The notes under the pieces are model-generated. The model saw only the letters and a list, made by a program, of their open reading frames with translations, had not been told where the DNA came from and did not search any database. Positions 1 through 8,382 of a DNA stretch of 64,000 nt are shown in pieces. Source of the DNA: Burkholderia pyrrocinia (lineage in GTDB: Bacteria; Pseudomonadota; Gammaproteobacteria; Burkholderiales; Burkholderiaceae); assembly GCF_001028665.1 (NCBI RefSeq), contig NZ_CP011504.1, positions 496,001 through 560,000 of the forward strand, given 5' to 3'. How positions within the stretch are numbered: the first letter of the stretch is position 1; the number at the start of each line of letters is the position of its first letter. Both the position numbers and the translations under genes were made by a program.

Positions 1-5
1 CCGCC

Positions 6-584
6 ATGCGCGTTCTCCGCCTGTCCCTCCTGCTGCTCCCGCTGCTTGCGGCACTGCCCGCCGGCGCCCGCGCCGACGCACTGCCGAAGTCGATCGAGAC
101 GCAACTGCCGCCCGGCTACCAGCCGCTGCTCGCGCAAGCCGGGCCCGATCTCGGCAACGGACGGCACAGCTTTCTCGTCGTCGTGCATCGTGCGGTCGAT
201 ACGCGCGAACAGCCGTCGCCGCGCCCGCTGCTGATCTACGAGGAACAGCCCGACCACGCGTTCCGGCTTGCCGCGCGCAACGACCAGATCGTCCTGCGCG
301 CGAACGACGGCGGCCAGTGCGATCCGTTCGATCCCGAAGACGCCGGCGTCAACGGCCTCTCGGTGAAAGGCCGCTATTTCACCGTGCAGAACTTCGTCGC
401 GTGCGGGCAGCACTGGACCGACTACGTGACGTTCCGCTACGACTCGCGCACGCGCGGCTGGGTATTTTCGAACCAGATCGTCACCGTATCGTTTCCGCTC
501 GACGACAAGCCCGACCACGTGACCGTCACGCGTGCCGACGCGCACCGGCCGGTTTCGTTCGGTCAATGGAAACGCAAGGACTGA
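6..584 (+). CDS. secreted hypothetical protein
   Basis: A 192-residue protein with a clear N-terminal signal peptide: a charged MRVLR start, a leucine/alanine-rich core and an A-R-A type cleavage site near residue 23. The mature part has no motif I recognise. It has two cysteines (in GGQCDP and FVACGQ), and the alternating polar/aromatic C-terminal half suggests a beta-rich periplasmic domain. I see no lipobox and no membrane segment after the signal. It stands alone; the next gene starts about 230 bases downstream. A start further upstream, outside the window, cannot be excluded, but the signal peptide begins directly at this ATG. Function unknown. Confidence 0.75.
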   Translation: MRVLRLSLLLLPLLAALPAGARADALPKSIETQLPPGYQPLLAQAGPDLGNGRHSFLVVVHRAVDTREQPSPRPLLIYEEQPDHAFRLAARNDQIVLRANDGGQCDPFDPEDAGVNGLSVKGRYFTVQNFVACGQHWTDYVTFRYDSRTRGWVFSNQIVTVSFPLDDKPDHVTVTRADAHRPVSFGQWKRKD

Positions 585-813
585 AGCGACCGGCGCAACG
601 CGCTGCGACCGGTTGGGTCGCATGCCGACCGCCTTGCGCGCACACCGGTGCGCGGCCCGTCCGTCGCACTCCCCGCGTCGCCCGTCCTTCCGGTGCTCGC
701 GAGCGTACGCCAACAGGACTACCATAAGCGCTCGCCGTCGCGCGACCGTGCGCCGCCGCCGCACGCGGCTCGCCCTCACGCCTTCCGTCGTAGAACCCGC
801 ACAGGAGGACGTC

Positions 814-2199
814 ATGACGCAACACTTCGATGCGATTGTCATCGGCACCGGGCAAGCCGGCCCGCCGCTCGCCGCGCGGCTGTCCGCCGCCGGGCTGAAA
901 GTCGCGATCGTCGAACGCGGCCGCTTCGGCGGCACCTGCGTGAACACCGGCTGCATCCCGACCAAGACGCTGATCGCGAGCGCGTATGCCGCGCAAATCG
1001 CGCGGCGCGCCGGCGAATACGGCGTGTCGGTCGGCGGCCCCGTCACCGTCGACATGAAAGCCGTGAAGGCGCGCAAGGACCAGATCTCCGGCCGCTCGAA
1101 CCACGGCGTCGAACAATGGGTACGCGGCCTCGCGAACACGACCGTATTCCAGGGTCATGCCCGCTTCGAGAGCGCCGACGCGGTGCGCGTGGGCGACGAA
1201 CTGCTCGAAGCCGGACGCATCTTCATCAACGTCGGCGGACGCGCGCAGGTGCCGGCGATGCCGGGCCTCGACTCGGTGCCGTACCTGACCAACTCGACGA
1301 TGATGGACGTCGACTTCCTGCCCGAGCATCTCGTGATCGTCGGCGGCAGCTACGTCGGGCTCGAATTCGGCCAGATGTACCGCCGCTTCGGGTCGAAGGT
1401 CACGATCGTCGAGAAGGGCTCGCGTCTGATCCGCCGCGAGGACGACGACGTGTCGCAAGCCGTGCGCGAGATCCTCGAAAACGAAGGGATCGACGTGCAG
1501 CTCGACGCGAACTGCCTGAGCGCGCGGCGCGACGGCGACGGCGACGGCATCGTGATCGGCCTCGATTGCGCGGGCGGCGGCCGCGAGGTCGCGGGCTCGC
1601 ACCTGCTGCTCGCGGTCGGCCGCGTGCCGAACACCGACGATCTCGGGCTCGACCGTGCGGGTGTCGCGACCGATGCGCGCGGCTATATCACCGTCGACGA
1701 ACAGTTGCGCACGAACGTGCCGGGCATCTGGGCGCTCGGCGACTGCAACGGGCGCGGCGCGTTCACGCACACCGCGTACAACGACTACGAGATCGTCGCG
1801 GCCAACCTGCTCGACGACGATCCGCGCAAGGTGTCCGACCGCATCACGGCTTACGCGATGTATATCGATCCGCCGCTCGGCCGCGTCGGCATGACGCTCG
1901 CGGAAGCGAAGCAGACGGGCCGCAGGCTGCTGGTCGGCACGCGCCCGATGACGCGCGTCGGCCGCGCGGTCGAAAAAGGCGAAAGCCAGGGTTTCATGAA
2001 GGTGATCGTCGATGCTGACAGCCACGCGATCCTCGGCGCGTCGATCCTCGGCGTAACGGGCGACGAGGTCGTGCACGAAATGCTCGACGTGATGGCCGCG
2101 GGCGCGCCGTACACGACGATCAGCCGCGCGATGCACATCCACCCGACCGTGTCGGAACTCGTGCCGACGCTGCTGCAGGATCTGCATCCGGTCGAATGA
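814..2199 (+). CDS. mercuric-reductase-like FAD pyridine nucleotide-disulfide oxidoreductase
   Basis: A 461-residue class I flavoprotein disulfide reductase. It has an FAD-binding GTGQAG loop at residues 11-16, a redox pair C42/C47 in GGTCVNTGCIPTK, a central NAD(P)H-binding VIVGGSYVGLEFG segment, an ALGDC FAD contact and a C-terminal HIHPTVSE motif with the His-Glu pair. The N-terminal heavy-metal domain and C-terminal cysteine pair of true MerA are absent, and no mer genes are nearby. It therefore fits the merA-like/lipoamide-dehydrogenase-like reductases of unknown substrate. The start was chosen because ACAGGAGGAC lies directly upstream; the in-frame extension has no ribosome site. The gene looks single. 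The fold is well supported, the substrate is unknown. Confidence 0.85.
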   Translation: MTQHFDAIVIGTGQAGPPLAARLSAAGLKVAIVERGRFGGTCVNTGCIPTKTLIASAYAAQIARRAGEYGVSVGGPVTVDMKAVKARKDQISGRSNHGVEQWVRGLANTTVFQGHARFESADAVRVGDELLEAGRIFINVGGRAQVPAMPGLDSVPYLTNSTMMDVDFLPEHLVIVGGSYVGLEFGQMYRRFGSKVTIVEKGSRLIRREDDDVSQAVREILENEGIDVQLDANCLSARRDGDGDGIVIGLDCAGGGREVAGSHLLLAVGRVPNTDDLGLDRAGVATDARGYITVDEQLRTNVPGIWALGDCNGRGAFTHTAYNDYEIVAANLLDDDPRKVSDRITAYAMYIDPPLGRVGMTLAEAKQTGRRLLVGTRPMTRVGRAVEKGESQGFMKVIVDADSHAILGASILGVTGDEVVHEMLDVMAAGAPYTTISRAMHIHPTVSELVPTLLQDLHPVE

Positions 2200-2220
2200 C
2201 GCGCGACGCCGACGAGCCCA

Positions 2221-2410
2221 CTGCGGCTCGACATCGCGGGCGCGCTCGCGAAGACGGTCGTCATTCCGGCGCTGCCCGACTCCCGGCAGCGCTATCGCAG
2301 ATCGAGTTCGTGCTCGGCGCAAGCGACCGGCCGGCCGACCTGATCGGCGCAGGCATCGACTGCGTCACGCGGGCCGGCACGCTGAAGGATTCGAGCATGG
2401 TCGCGCGCAT
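2221..2410 (+). pseudogene. remnant of a LysR-family regulator (effector-binding domain)
   Basis: Translation from 2221 gives LRLDIAGALAKTVVIPALPD, the start of the effector domain in YafC/DmlR-like LysR regulators. From about 2302 the homology continues in the next frame as IEFVLGASDRPADLIGAGID, then CVTRAGTLKDSSMVAR. The two halves join if one C is restored in CGCTAT(C)CGCAG near 2296. The DNA-binding N-terminus is missing and similarity ends near 2410. This is a decayed fragment, not a gene. An in-frame reading of about 90 codons beginning at 2196 covers only the second half. Confidence 0.7.
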
Positions 2411-2564
2411 GGACAGCCGCGCCCATCCGGCCCCATCGCTGCGCGCAACCCATCGCAAACCGCACTGATTCCCAGTCGAATATTTAATTTTCACCTGGCG
2501 TAGCGCGCGCTTACCCTTTCGGCATCGCATCTTTGGGCCACCGGCCCCTTCCTGGAGCATCCCG

Positions 2565-3794
2565 ATGACCGACCCCGGCACCGCGCAAGCCGTACACCGC
2601 CCGCACGCGGCTTCCGTGTCCTATGGCGCGCTCGCGCTGCTGGTGCTGGCCGGCCTCAACCTGCGTCCGTTCCTGACCGCGTTCGGCCCCGTGCTCGACG
2701 TCGTGCGTGCCGACACAGGCCTCGGCTTTCGCGCGGCCGCGCTGCTGACCACGTTGCCGTTCGTGCTGATGGGCGTCGTCGCCGGGGTCGGAGTCGGGCT
2801 CGCGCGGCACTTCGGTGAGAAACGCGCGCTGACCGCCGCGCTGGCGCTGATCGCGGCCGGCTGCACGGCGCGCCTGTGGACCGGCGGCAGCGCGGGCCTG
2901 ATCGCGACCGCGATCGTCGCGGGCGCCGGCGTCGCCGTCGTCCAGGCGCTCGTGCCGGGCCTCGCGAAACGCTGGTTCGTCGACCGGCTGCCGCTCGCGA
3001 TGGGCCTCTATTCGGCCGCGCTGGTCGGCGGCGGCACATTCGGCGCGGTCGCGGCGCCGTGGCTCGCGGCGCACGGCGGCTGGCATCTCGCGCTCGCCGT
3101 ATGGGCCGTGCCCGCGCTCGTCACGCTCGCGCTGTGGCGCACGAAAGCGCCACGCGACGCCGTGCATGCGACGGCCGCATCGGCGCCGATCACCGCGTTC
3201 GCACGCATTCCGCGCGCATGGCAGCTCGCGCTGTTCTTCGGCCTCAGCAACAGCGGCTACGCGAGCCTCGTCGCATGGCTGCCCGCGTTCTACCGCAGCG
3301 TCGGCATGAGCCCTCAGGCGAGCGGCAACCTGCTCGCGTGGATGGCGCTGTTCCAGGCGATCGGCGCGCTCGCGATGCCGATGTTTGCGAAACGGTCGCC
3401 CGACCGTCGCAACGTGCTGTGGCTCACGCTCGCGCTGCAGGCGGCCGGCTTCGCCGGGTTCGCGACGCTGCCCGCGTCCGCGCCGTGGCTCTGGGTCGCG
3501 TGCGTCGGCCTCGGTCTCGGCGGCTTCTTCTCGATGAGCCTGATCGTCACGCTCGACCACCTGCCCGACGCGCGGCTCGCCGGCGCGCTCGCGGCCTTCG
3601 TTCAGGGCGTCGGTTTCCTGACCGTCGCGGCGAGCCCCTGGCTGATCGGCTGGCTGCGCGACGCGGGCGGCGGCTTCGCGATCGCGTGGTGGATGCATAT
3701 CGCCGTGATCGTGGCGATGGCCGCGCTGAACGCCGCGTTCTCGCCCGCCGGCTACCGGCCCAGCATGGCGCGCATCACCCGCACCGTTCACTGA
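2565..3794 (+). CDS. MFS transporter, CynX/NimT-like
   Basis: A 409-residue polytopic inner-membrane protein with about 12 hydrophobic segments. The N-terminal LAGLNLRPFLTAFGPVLDV segment is typical of the CynX/NimT (cyanate and 2-nitroimidazole transporter) branch of the major facilitator superfamily; a VGLARHFGEKRAL loop follows helix 2. The start is supported by CCTGGAGC eight bases upstream. No cyanase or carbonic anhydrase lies nearby, so a cyanate role is not indicated. A strong hairpin follows the stop. Substrate unknown. Confidence 0.85.
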   Translation: MTDPGTAQAVHRPHAASVSYGALALLVLAGLNLRPFLTAFGPVLDVVRADTGLGFRAAALLTTLPFVLMGVVAGVGVGLARHFGEKRALTAALALIAAGCTARLWTGGSAGLIATAIVAGAGVAVVQALVPGLAKRWFVDRLPLAMGLYSAALVGGGTFGAVAAPWLAAHGGWHLALAVWAVPALVTLALWRTKAPRDAVHATAASAPITAFARIPRAWQLALFFGLSNSGYASLVAWLPAFYRSVGMSPQASGNLLAWMALFQAIGALAMPMFAKRSPDRRNVLWLTLALQAAGFAGFATLPASAPWLWVACVGLGLGGFFSMSLIVTLDHLPDARLAGALAAFVQGVGFLTVAASPWLIGWLRDAGGGFAIAWWMHIAVIVAMAALNAAFSPAGYRPSMARITRTVH

Positions 3795-3811
3795 ACCGCA
3801 TGCCCTGATCG

Positions 3812-3843
3812 GGACCATCGCCGGCCGCTTCCGGCGATGGTCC
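3812..3843 (+). terminator. 13-bp perfect hairpin after the CynX-like gene
   Basis: Arms GGACCATCGCCGG (3812-3824) and CCGGCGATGGTCC (3831-3843) are perfectly complementary across a six-base loop. They start 17 bases after the transporter stop. There is no T-run, so this is either a factor-independent terminator of the high-GC type or an mRNA-stabilising stem. Confidence 0.6.
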
Positions 3844-3936
3844 AGCCGCCCGCGCATGGCCGGGCGCGGGCAGTCACGCCCATCGGCCGCTCGTTCGCTT
3901 CACGACATACAACATCAATCGGTATTGGAGACAGTA

Positions 3937-4707
3937 ATGAAAAAGCTCGTTCTGGCCGTCGCGCTCGCGCTGACGGCAGGCGCCGCCGCCGCGAAAGACC
4001 CGGCGGTGCTGCGCCTCGGCGTGGATCCCAGCTACGCGCCGTTCGAATCGCTCGCGCCCGACGGCAAGCTCGTCGGCTTCGACATCGACCTCGGCAACGC
4101 GATCTGCGAACGGATGAAGGTGCGCTGCGTGTGGGTCGAGAACGCATTCGACGGGATGATCCCGGCGCTGAAGGCGCGCAAGTTCGACGGCGTGCTGTCG
4201 TCGATGAGCGTGACCGAAAAGCGGCTCGCGCAGATCGCGTTCACCGACAAGATCAACAACGTGCCGCCGCGCCTCGTCGCGCGGCGCGGCTCGAACCTGC
4301 AGCCGACGCCCGAGTCGCTGCAGGGCAAGAGCGTCGGCGTCGAGCAGGGTTCGACGCAGGAGAGCTATGCGCGCACGTACTGGGAACCGAAGGGCGTGAT
4401 CGTCCGCACGTACCAGACGCAGGATCTCGTGTATCAGGATCTGTTGTCGGGCCGGCTCGATGCGTCGCTGCAGTCGTCGGTGCAGGCCGATCTCGGGTTC
4501 CTGAAAACCGCGAAGGGCGCGAACTTCGAGTTCGCCGGGCCGGCGTTGCATGATCCGAAGACGCTCGGCGTGGGCTCGGCAATCGGCGTGCGCAAGGATG
4601 ACGACGCGCTGCGCACGCAGATCAACCAGGCGCTGGCGAGCCTGATTCAGGATGGGACGTATCAGCGGATCGCGAAGAAGTATTTCTCGTTCGACATCTA
4701 TAACTGA
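3937..4707 (+). CDS. periplasmic basic-amino-acid-type ABC solute-binding protein
   Basis: A 256-residue family 3 (HisJ/ArgT-like) binding protein. It has a signal peptide of about 20 residues, then LRLGVDPSYAPFES, GKLVGFDIDLGNAICERM, a SMSVTEKR segment, GVEQGSTQESYA and a C-terminal GTYQRIAKKYFSFDIYN. These are the usual landmarks of lysine/arginine/ornithine/histidine binders. The start was chosen for GGTATTGGAG upstream and because the signal peptide begins there. No permease or ATPase gene is adjacent, so it must work with a transporter encoded elsewhere or be an orphan. Its 3' end and terminator are partly duplicated 2.2 kb downstream. Confidence 0.88.
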   Translation: MKKLVLAVALALTAGAAAAKDPAVLRLGVDPSYAPFESLAPDGKLVGFDIDLGNAICERMKVRCVWVENAFDGMIPALKARKFDGVLSSMSVTEKRLAQIAFTDKINNVPPRLVARRGSNLQPTPESLQGKSVGVEQGSTQESYARTYWEPKGVIVRTYQTQDLVYQDLLSGRLDASLQSSVQADLGFLKTAKGANFEFAGPALHDPKTLGVGSAIGVRKDDDALRTQINQALASLIQDGTYQRIAKKYFSFDIYN

Positions 4708-4837
4708 CGAGGCAGCCGGCGGAAAACGCGAAGGGGTGTCGCGCATCGACACGCGACGCCTCCACTTCCTTTCCGGCAACTGAATCGTCGATGCAAGAAG
4801 TGCTTCGCGGATTGCCGCAGGTGTCGCTTGTCGACCC
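4670..4837 (+). repeat. copy 1 of duplicated binding-protein 3' end plus terminator
   Basis: This stretch covers the last 12 codons of the solute-binding gene, the stop, a GC-rich hairpin (about 4731-4763) and about 75 bases beyond. A diverged direct copy lies at 6844-6995. Shared blocks include TTCTCGTTCG, AAAACGCGAAGGGG, TTTCCGGCAACTG, GATGCAAGAA and GTCGCTTG. Copy 1 has about 16 extra bases just after the stop codon. Confidence 0.85.
4731..4763 (+). terminator. terminator hairpin of the solute-binding gene
   Basis: GGGGTGTCGCG pairs imperfectly, with G-U pairs, with CGCGACGCCTCC, followed by ACTTCCTTT. It starts about 24 bases after the stop codon. The homologous hairpin in the second copy (6889-6922) is longer and perfect except for one wobble, which supports a conserved terminator role. 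Confidence 0.6.
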
Positions 4838-5006
4838 CAGGCAGCCGGTCGCACGCTGCAAAGGCAGGCGCCGGCGAATAGTCCGAACCGGCGCGAAGCA
4901 CCTCCCGATGCCCACACATAAGTAGGGAACTTCCCCATCTGGACCATCCGGTGCCTATGCCATACTCCCCGCAACGTGCCGACGAGCGTGCGATTCCACC
5001 AAAATC

Positions 5007-5387
5007 ATGTCAGCCCTGTTTCGCAGGAGGATAGGCAGCATCCTGGGATTGCTTGCAATCCTGATGGCGACGCTCGCGCCGACGATATCGCAAAGCCTTT
5101 CGTCCGAGCGGCAATTCGACGCTGTATCCGGCGCGTTCTGTACCGCGCAGAACGGCGCGGACGTTGCGGGCCCCGACCACGCGTCGCTGCCCGAGAAGGC
5201 GGTCCACTGGCAGGCATGCGCATATTGCGGACTGCTTGCCGACATGCCCGCGTTACTGGGCGGGACCTCGGGGTTCGTGCCGACGGATTGGCCGGTTCAT
5301 CCCACGTCGGCGCCAGCGTTTCAGACACCCCACAGCGTTTTCCACTTCACTGCGGCCCAGCCGCGTGCGCCCCCGTTTTCATCCTGA
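5007..5387 (+). CDS. DUF2946-type small secreted protein (copper-associated)
   Basis: A 126-residue protein with one N-terminal hydrophobic segment (residues 12-28; signal or anchor) and a HWQACAYCGLLADMPAL motif at about residues 70-87. This C-x2-C with an adjacent His is the hallmark of DUF2946 proteins, which often accompany copper or TonB-dependent transport genes. A further Cys (FCTAQN) lies upstream. Two genes downstream in the same orientation is a CopC homologue, so a role in periplasmic copper handling is inferred. No clear ribosome site precedes the ATG, so the start is uncertain. Confidence 0.7.
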   Translation: MSALFRRRIGSILGLLAILMATLAPTISQSLSSERQFDAVSGAFCTAQNGADVAGPDHASLPEKAVHWQACAYCGLLADMPALLGGTSGFVPTDWPVHPTSAPAFQTPHSVFHFTAAQPRAPPFSS

Positions 5388-5402
5388 TTGAGTCAGCCCG
5401 AC

Positions 5403-5428
5403 GGCGATGCAGGTGTCATTGCATCGCC
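5403..5428 (+). terminator. hairpin between DUF2946 gene and outer-membrane gene
   Basis: GGCGATGCA (5403-5411) pairs with TGCATCGCC (5420-5428) across eight bases, 16 bases after the DUF2946 stop. No T-run follows. It may attenuate read-through or stabilise the upstream message. Confidence 0.45.
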
Positions 5429-5491
5429 ATGTCCTCGCGCGTCTTTTGACAGGCTCGCGAGCACATCAGCGCCTCTCGCAAGGATCAAATC

Positions 5492-6427
5492 ATGCGCACC
5501 CTCATTCCTGCACGCGGCAGTATGCCGATGCTTGCGGCCCTCATTGCTCCGGCCACTATCGCCATCCCGCTTCTGTTTCCATCGCTTGCATCGGCGCACG
5601 CGATCGCCGGTAACCGGGTTTTCCCGGCGACGATGGCGGTCGACGACCCCGGTGTCGGCGACGAAGTCAATCTCGAATTCGGCCATGTCAAATCGCTGAC
5701 CGACGATGGCGACGAGCAGAACACCAACACGACGACGCTCGAGTGGGACAAACTGATCACGCCCAGTTTCGCCCTGTCAGTGGTGGGAACCTACGTCAAC
5801 GTCAACGTGCCGAATGGCGGTTCGGCCCGCGGATTCGACAACTTCGCGATCGGTGTCAAATACCGCTTCTACGTCAACGAAAAACACGAGTTCATGGCCT
5901 CCGTTGGCGCGGTTGCGGAACTGGGCGGCACCGGATCAAGGTCGATCGCCGACCCACACTCGGCGATCACGCCGACGCTATACGTCGGCAAGGGATTCGG
6001 CGATTTGCCGGATAGCCTGAAGTATCTGAAGCCGCTCGCGATCACCGGGACCATCGGTCCGCGCCTGACGCTGAACAACACCGACCCGGATTCGTTGAGC
6101 TGGGGCGTCACCGTGCAATACAGCCTGCCGTATCTGCAGAATTTCGTGCAGGACGTGGGGCTCAAGGCACCGTTCAGCAACCTGATCCCGGTCGTCGAGT
6201 TCCCGATGAGCACCTGTACAGGCGGCCCCTGTTCGGGACATACGACCGGCAGCATCAATCCCGGCCTGCTCTGGCTCAACCGATGGGGCCAGTTTGGCGC
6301 CGAAGCGGTCATTCCTGTCAACCATGCAAGCGGAAAGGGCGTCGGCGTCCTGTTTCAGGCACACCTGTTCCTGGACGACGTGATGCCCCGCTCGCTCGGC
6401 AAGCCATTTTTCGGCAAAGGGGAATAG
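5492..6427 (+). CDS. outer-membrane beta-barrel protein of a copper-type cluster
   Basis: A 311-residue exported protein. The signal peptide is long (cleavage near ASAHA, about residue 36). The mature part alternates polar and aromatic residues in amphipathic strands (ALSVVGTYVNVNV, FAIGVKYRFYVN, LSWGVTVQYSLPYL), ending in a barrel-like HLFLDDVMPRSLGKPFFGKG. It resembles the transporter/MetA-pathway (phenol-degradation) barrel family by strand pattern only. A C-x4-C motif (CTGGPC) sits in a loop. The next gene, a CopC homologue, starts two bases after this stop, so the two are co-transcribed. AAGGA eight bases upstream supports the start. Confidence 0.7.
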   Translation: MRTLIPARGSMPMLAALIAPATIAIPLLFPSLASAHAIAGNRVFPATMAVDDPGVGDEVNLEFGHVKSLTDDGDEQNTNTTTLEWDKLITPSFALSVVGTYVNVNVPNGGSARGFDNFAIGVKYRFYVNEKHEFMASVGAVAELGGTGSRSIADPHSAITPTLYVGKGFGDLPDSLKYLKPLAITGTIGPRLTLNNTDPDSLSWGVTVQYSLPYLQNFVQDVGLKAPFSNLIPVVEFPMSTCTGGPCSGHTTGSINPGLLWLNRWGQFGAEAVIPVNHASGKGVGVLFQAHLFLDDVMPRSLGKPFFGKGE

Positions 6428-6429
6428 CC

Positions 6430-6804
6430 ATGCCAGCACTCAAGCGACTTCGTCACGGCTTGCGCGCAGCAGCCATCGCCACAGGTATCTCGATCGCGCC
6501 GATGGCATTCGCGCATGTGTTTCCGCACCATCAGTCACCGTCGGCGGGAGCCGAAGTGGCGGCGCCGGCACGCGTGGCGATCGAGTTCGACGGCCCCCTC
6601 GAACCTGCGTTCAGTTCGCTGAACGTCAGCAGTTCGAATGGCAAACAGGTGAATACTGCCAAGGCCGAAGTCGATCCGAACGACAGGAAGTCGATACATG
6701 TCGCGCTGCCAACGTTGCCGCCCGACACGTACACGGTGCATTGGGTCGCAGTCGCGTCGGACGGACATCGCACACACGGCGACTATTCGTTCAAGGTGAA
6801 GTAA
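6430..6804 (+). CDS. copC: periplasmic copper-resistance protein, CopC family
   Basis: A 124-residue protein with a signal peptide cleaved after AFA, giving a mature N-terminus HVFPHHQSPS. CopC binds Cu(II) through its N-terminal His plus an Asp and a His near the C-terminus; all three are visible here (H1 of the mature chain, and D and H of VASDGHRTHG). The cupredoxin-like strands VAIEFDGPLEPAFSSLNV and TYTVHWVAVASDGH match the family, and the length is normal. No CopD membrane partner follows; the sequence runs instead into a copy of another gene's 3' end. It follows the barrel gene by two bases. Confidence 0.9.
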   Translation: MPALKRLRHGLRAAAIATGISIAPMAFAHVFPHHQSPSAGAEVAAPARVAIEFDGPLEPAFSSLNVSSSNGKQVNTAKAEVDPNDRKSIHVALPTLPPDTYTVHWVAVASDGHRTHGDYSFKVK

Positions 6805-6843
6805 TGGACCTGCCGACGGTTCATGCATCGATCGCAGCAGCAG

Positions 6844-6995
6844 TCGCGAACAAGTTTTTCTCGTTCGGCATCTGCAACTGAAAACGCGAAGGGGCGTCGT
6901 GCATTAGCGCGCGACGCCCCTTCTTCGTTTCCGGCAACTGGCTCGCCGATGCAAGAAATGCTTCGTGGATTGTGGTGGACGTCGCTTGACGACCC
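6844..6995 (+). repeat. copy 2: truncated 3' end of a solute-binding gene and its terminator
   Basis: The first 36 bases read ANKFFSFGICN and stop, matching AKKYFSFDIYN and stop at the end of the binding-protein gene 2.2 kb upstream. Similarity then continues through the terminator hairpin and about 70 bases of flank. The rest of the gene is missing. The copper-type genes lie exactly between the two copies. Confidence 0.85.
6889..6922 (+). terminator. strong hairpin serving as terminator for the copper module
   Basis: AAGGGGCGTCGTGC (6889-6902) pairs with GCGCGACGCCCCTT (6909-6922) over 14 positions with one G-U pair and a six-base loop, followed by CTTCGTTT. It lies 85 bases after the copC stop and belongs to the duplicated segment. 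Confidence 0.7.
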
Positions 6996-7083
6996 GTTGC
7001 AGTCCGTCGCCGATGCTTTCGACAACGTCCGATATGCGATCGGCAAGCGGTCGCTACCGAGCGGGTCCGGGCATCCGGTCCGG

Positions 7084-8382
7084 TCAGATTCCAGGCGCGG
7101 GCGTCTCCGGCAGCGAAATCTCGACTCCACGGCGGTGCAGTGCCGAGAGCACGTGATACACAGCCTTGAAGCACATCACCGGCAGTGCGGCGCGCCAGCT
7201 CCCCCGGAGATTTCCTGCCAGCAGATTGACGACGCCGTCTCGCATCCACAAACGATTGGACGGTGCCATGAAAAGCGTACGCATGACAGGATCGTTCACT
7301 CGATAGATCAGCCAACTGATCCGATCCATTGCCTCTGTCAGCTCTCGGCCGGCGGCTTGCGCAAGCTTCTTTCCTCGTACCGGATCGTCGAGCCACACAT
7401 GGGCGGCCTCCGCGCCGAGTTCTCCGCCGGTCATCGCCATCAATACGCCTGTCGAGAACATCGGATCGACGAATCCGTAGGCATCGCCGATCATCAGAAA
7501 ACCGTTACCGTTGCCCTCGCTGGCGCGATAGCTGTAATTGGCCGTGCTGTAGACGTCCGATACGCGCTGTGCGCCTTGCGTGCGAGCCGCGACGGTCGGG
7601 CTCGAAGCGATACGCTCGGTCAGCAGTTCGGTCGGCGTTCCCTTGCGCCCTTTCCACGCCGATTGATCGCCGACAAAGCCGATGCTCATTGTGTCATCGG
7701 GGAGCGGGATCAGCCAGAACCACCCATCCTCCGCAAGATGAATGCTGATGTAGCCCGCGAGTTCGCCTTCACGACGCTCTACGCCAGTGAAATGCGCATA
7801 AACGGCCGCCGTGTTGTTGTACTTGTTCGAGGTCTTGACCTTCATCCGCGACGCGAGAAACGTATCGCGGCCCGAAGCGTCGAGCACGTAGCGCGGATGC
7901 CATTCGCGGGTGCTGCCCGATTCGTCCTGCGCGGACACGACGTGACGTCCGCCGGTATCGTCCAGCTTGATGTTCGTGACACGAGTACGCTCGACACACT
8001 CGGCTCCGCACGCGGCGGCGTGTCTGAACAACAACGCATCGAGGTCCGCACGCCGCACTTGCCACGCGTGCGTACGGTCTCGATTCAGTGCGTTTCCGAA
8101 CGGAAACGCGCAGCTGCGCCCCGTACGGTCGGAGACGAACTCCGCACCCGGCTTATGGACACCGATCTCGCGTACCTGCTCCAGAACACCGAGCCGCTCG
8201 AATATGTCGAGGTTACGTGGCAGCAGGCTTTCGCCGATATGGAAGCGCGGATGGGCTTCCTTCTCCACGAGCACGACGTTGCGTCCTTTCATCGTCAGGA
8301 AGGCCGCCGCCGTCGCACCGGCGGGCCCGCCGCCGATGATCAGCACGTCAGGCCGGCTCGAATCGCTTGTCGATGAGTTCAT
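7084..8382 (-). CDS. flavin-dependent halogenase-like FAD oxidoreductase
   Basis: A 432-residue protein with the dinucleotide loop IIGGGPAGATAA (residues 15-26), the GESLLP motif (50-55), WFWLIP (221-226), a DASGRD segment (about 168-173) and GDAYGFVDPMFSTG near residue 300. The WxWxIP motif is characteristic of flavin-dependent halogenases, especially those acting on phenolic or carrier-bound substrates; the closest non-halogenating relatives are geranylgeranyl-reductase-like enzymes. No flavin reductase, carrier protein or biosynthetic cluster is adjacent. The ATG was preferred over an upstream TTG because GGAAG is correctly spaced before it. Halogenation is inferred from motifs only. Confidence 0.75.
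   Translation of the reverse strand: MNSSTSDSSRPDVLIIGGGPAGATAAAFLTMKGRNVVLVEKEAHPRFHIGESLLPRNLDIFERLGVLEQVREIGVHKPGAEFVSDRTGRSCAFPFGNALNRDRTHAWQVRRADLDALLFRHAAACGAECVERTRVTNIKLDDTGGRHVVSAQDESGSTREWHPRYVLDASGRDTFLASRMKVKTSNKYNNTAAVYAHFTGVERREGELAGYISIHLAEDGWFWLIPLPDDTMSIGFVGDQSAWKGRKGTPTELLTERIASSPTVAARTQGAQRVSDVYSTANYSYRASEGNGNGFLMIGDAYGFVDPMFSTGVLMAMTGGELGAEAAHVWLDDPVRGKKLAQAAGRELTEAMDRISWLIYRVNDPVMRTLFMAPSNRLWMRDGVVNLLAGNLRGSWRAALPVMCFKAVYHVLSALHRRGVEISLPETPAPGI

Noticed and set aside
814..2199. True mercuric reductase (merA)
   Set aside because: No N-terminal metal-binding domain, no C-terminal Cys pair and no mer genes nearby.
526..2322. Long open reading on the minus strand opposite the disulfide reductase
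   Set aside because: It is antisense to a well-supported enzyme, is Arg/Ala/His-rich without domains and has no ribosome site; long antisense frames are common in DNA of this GC content.
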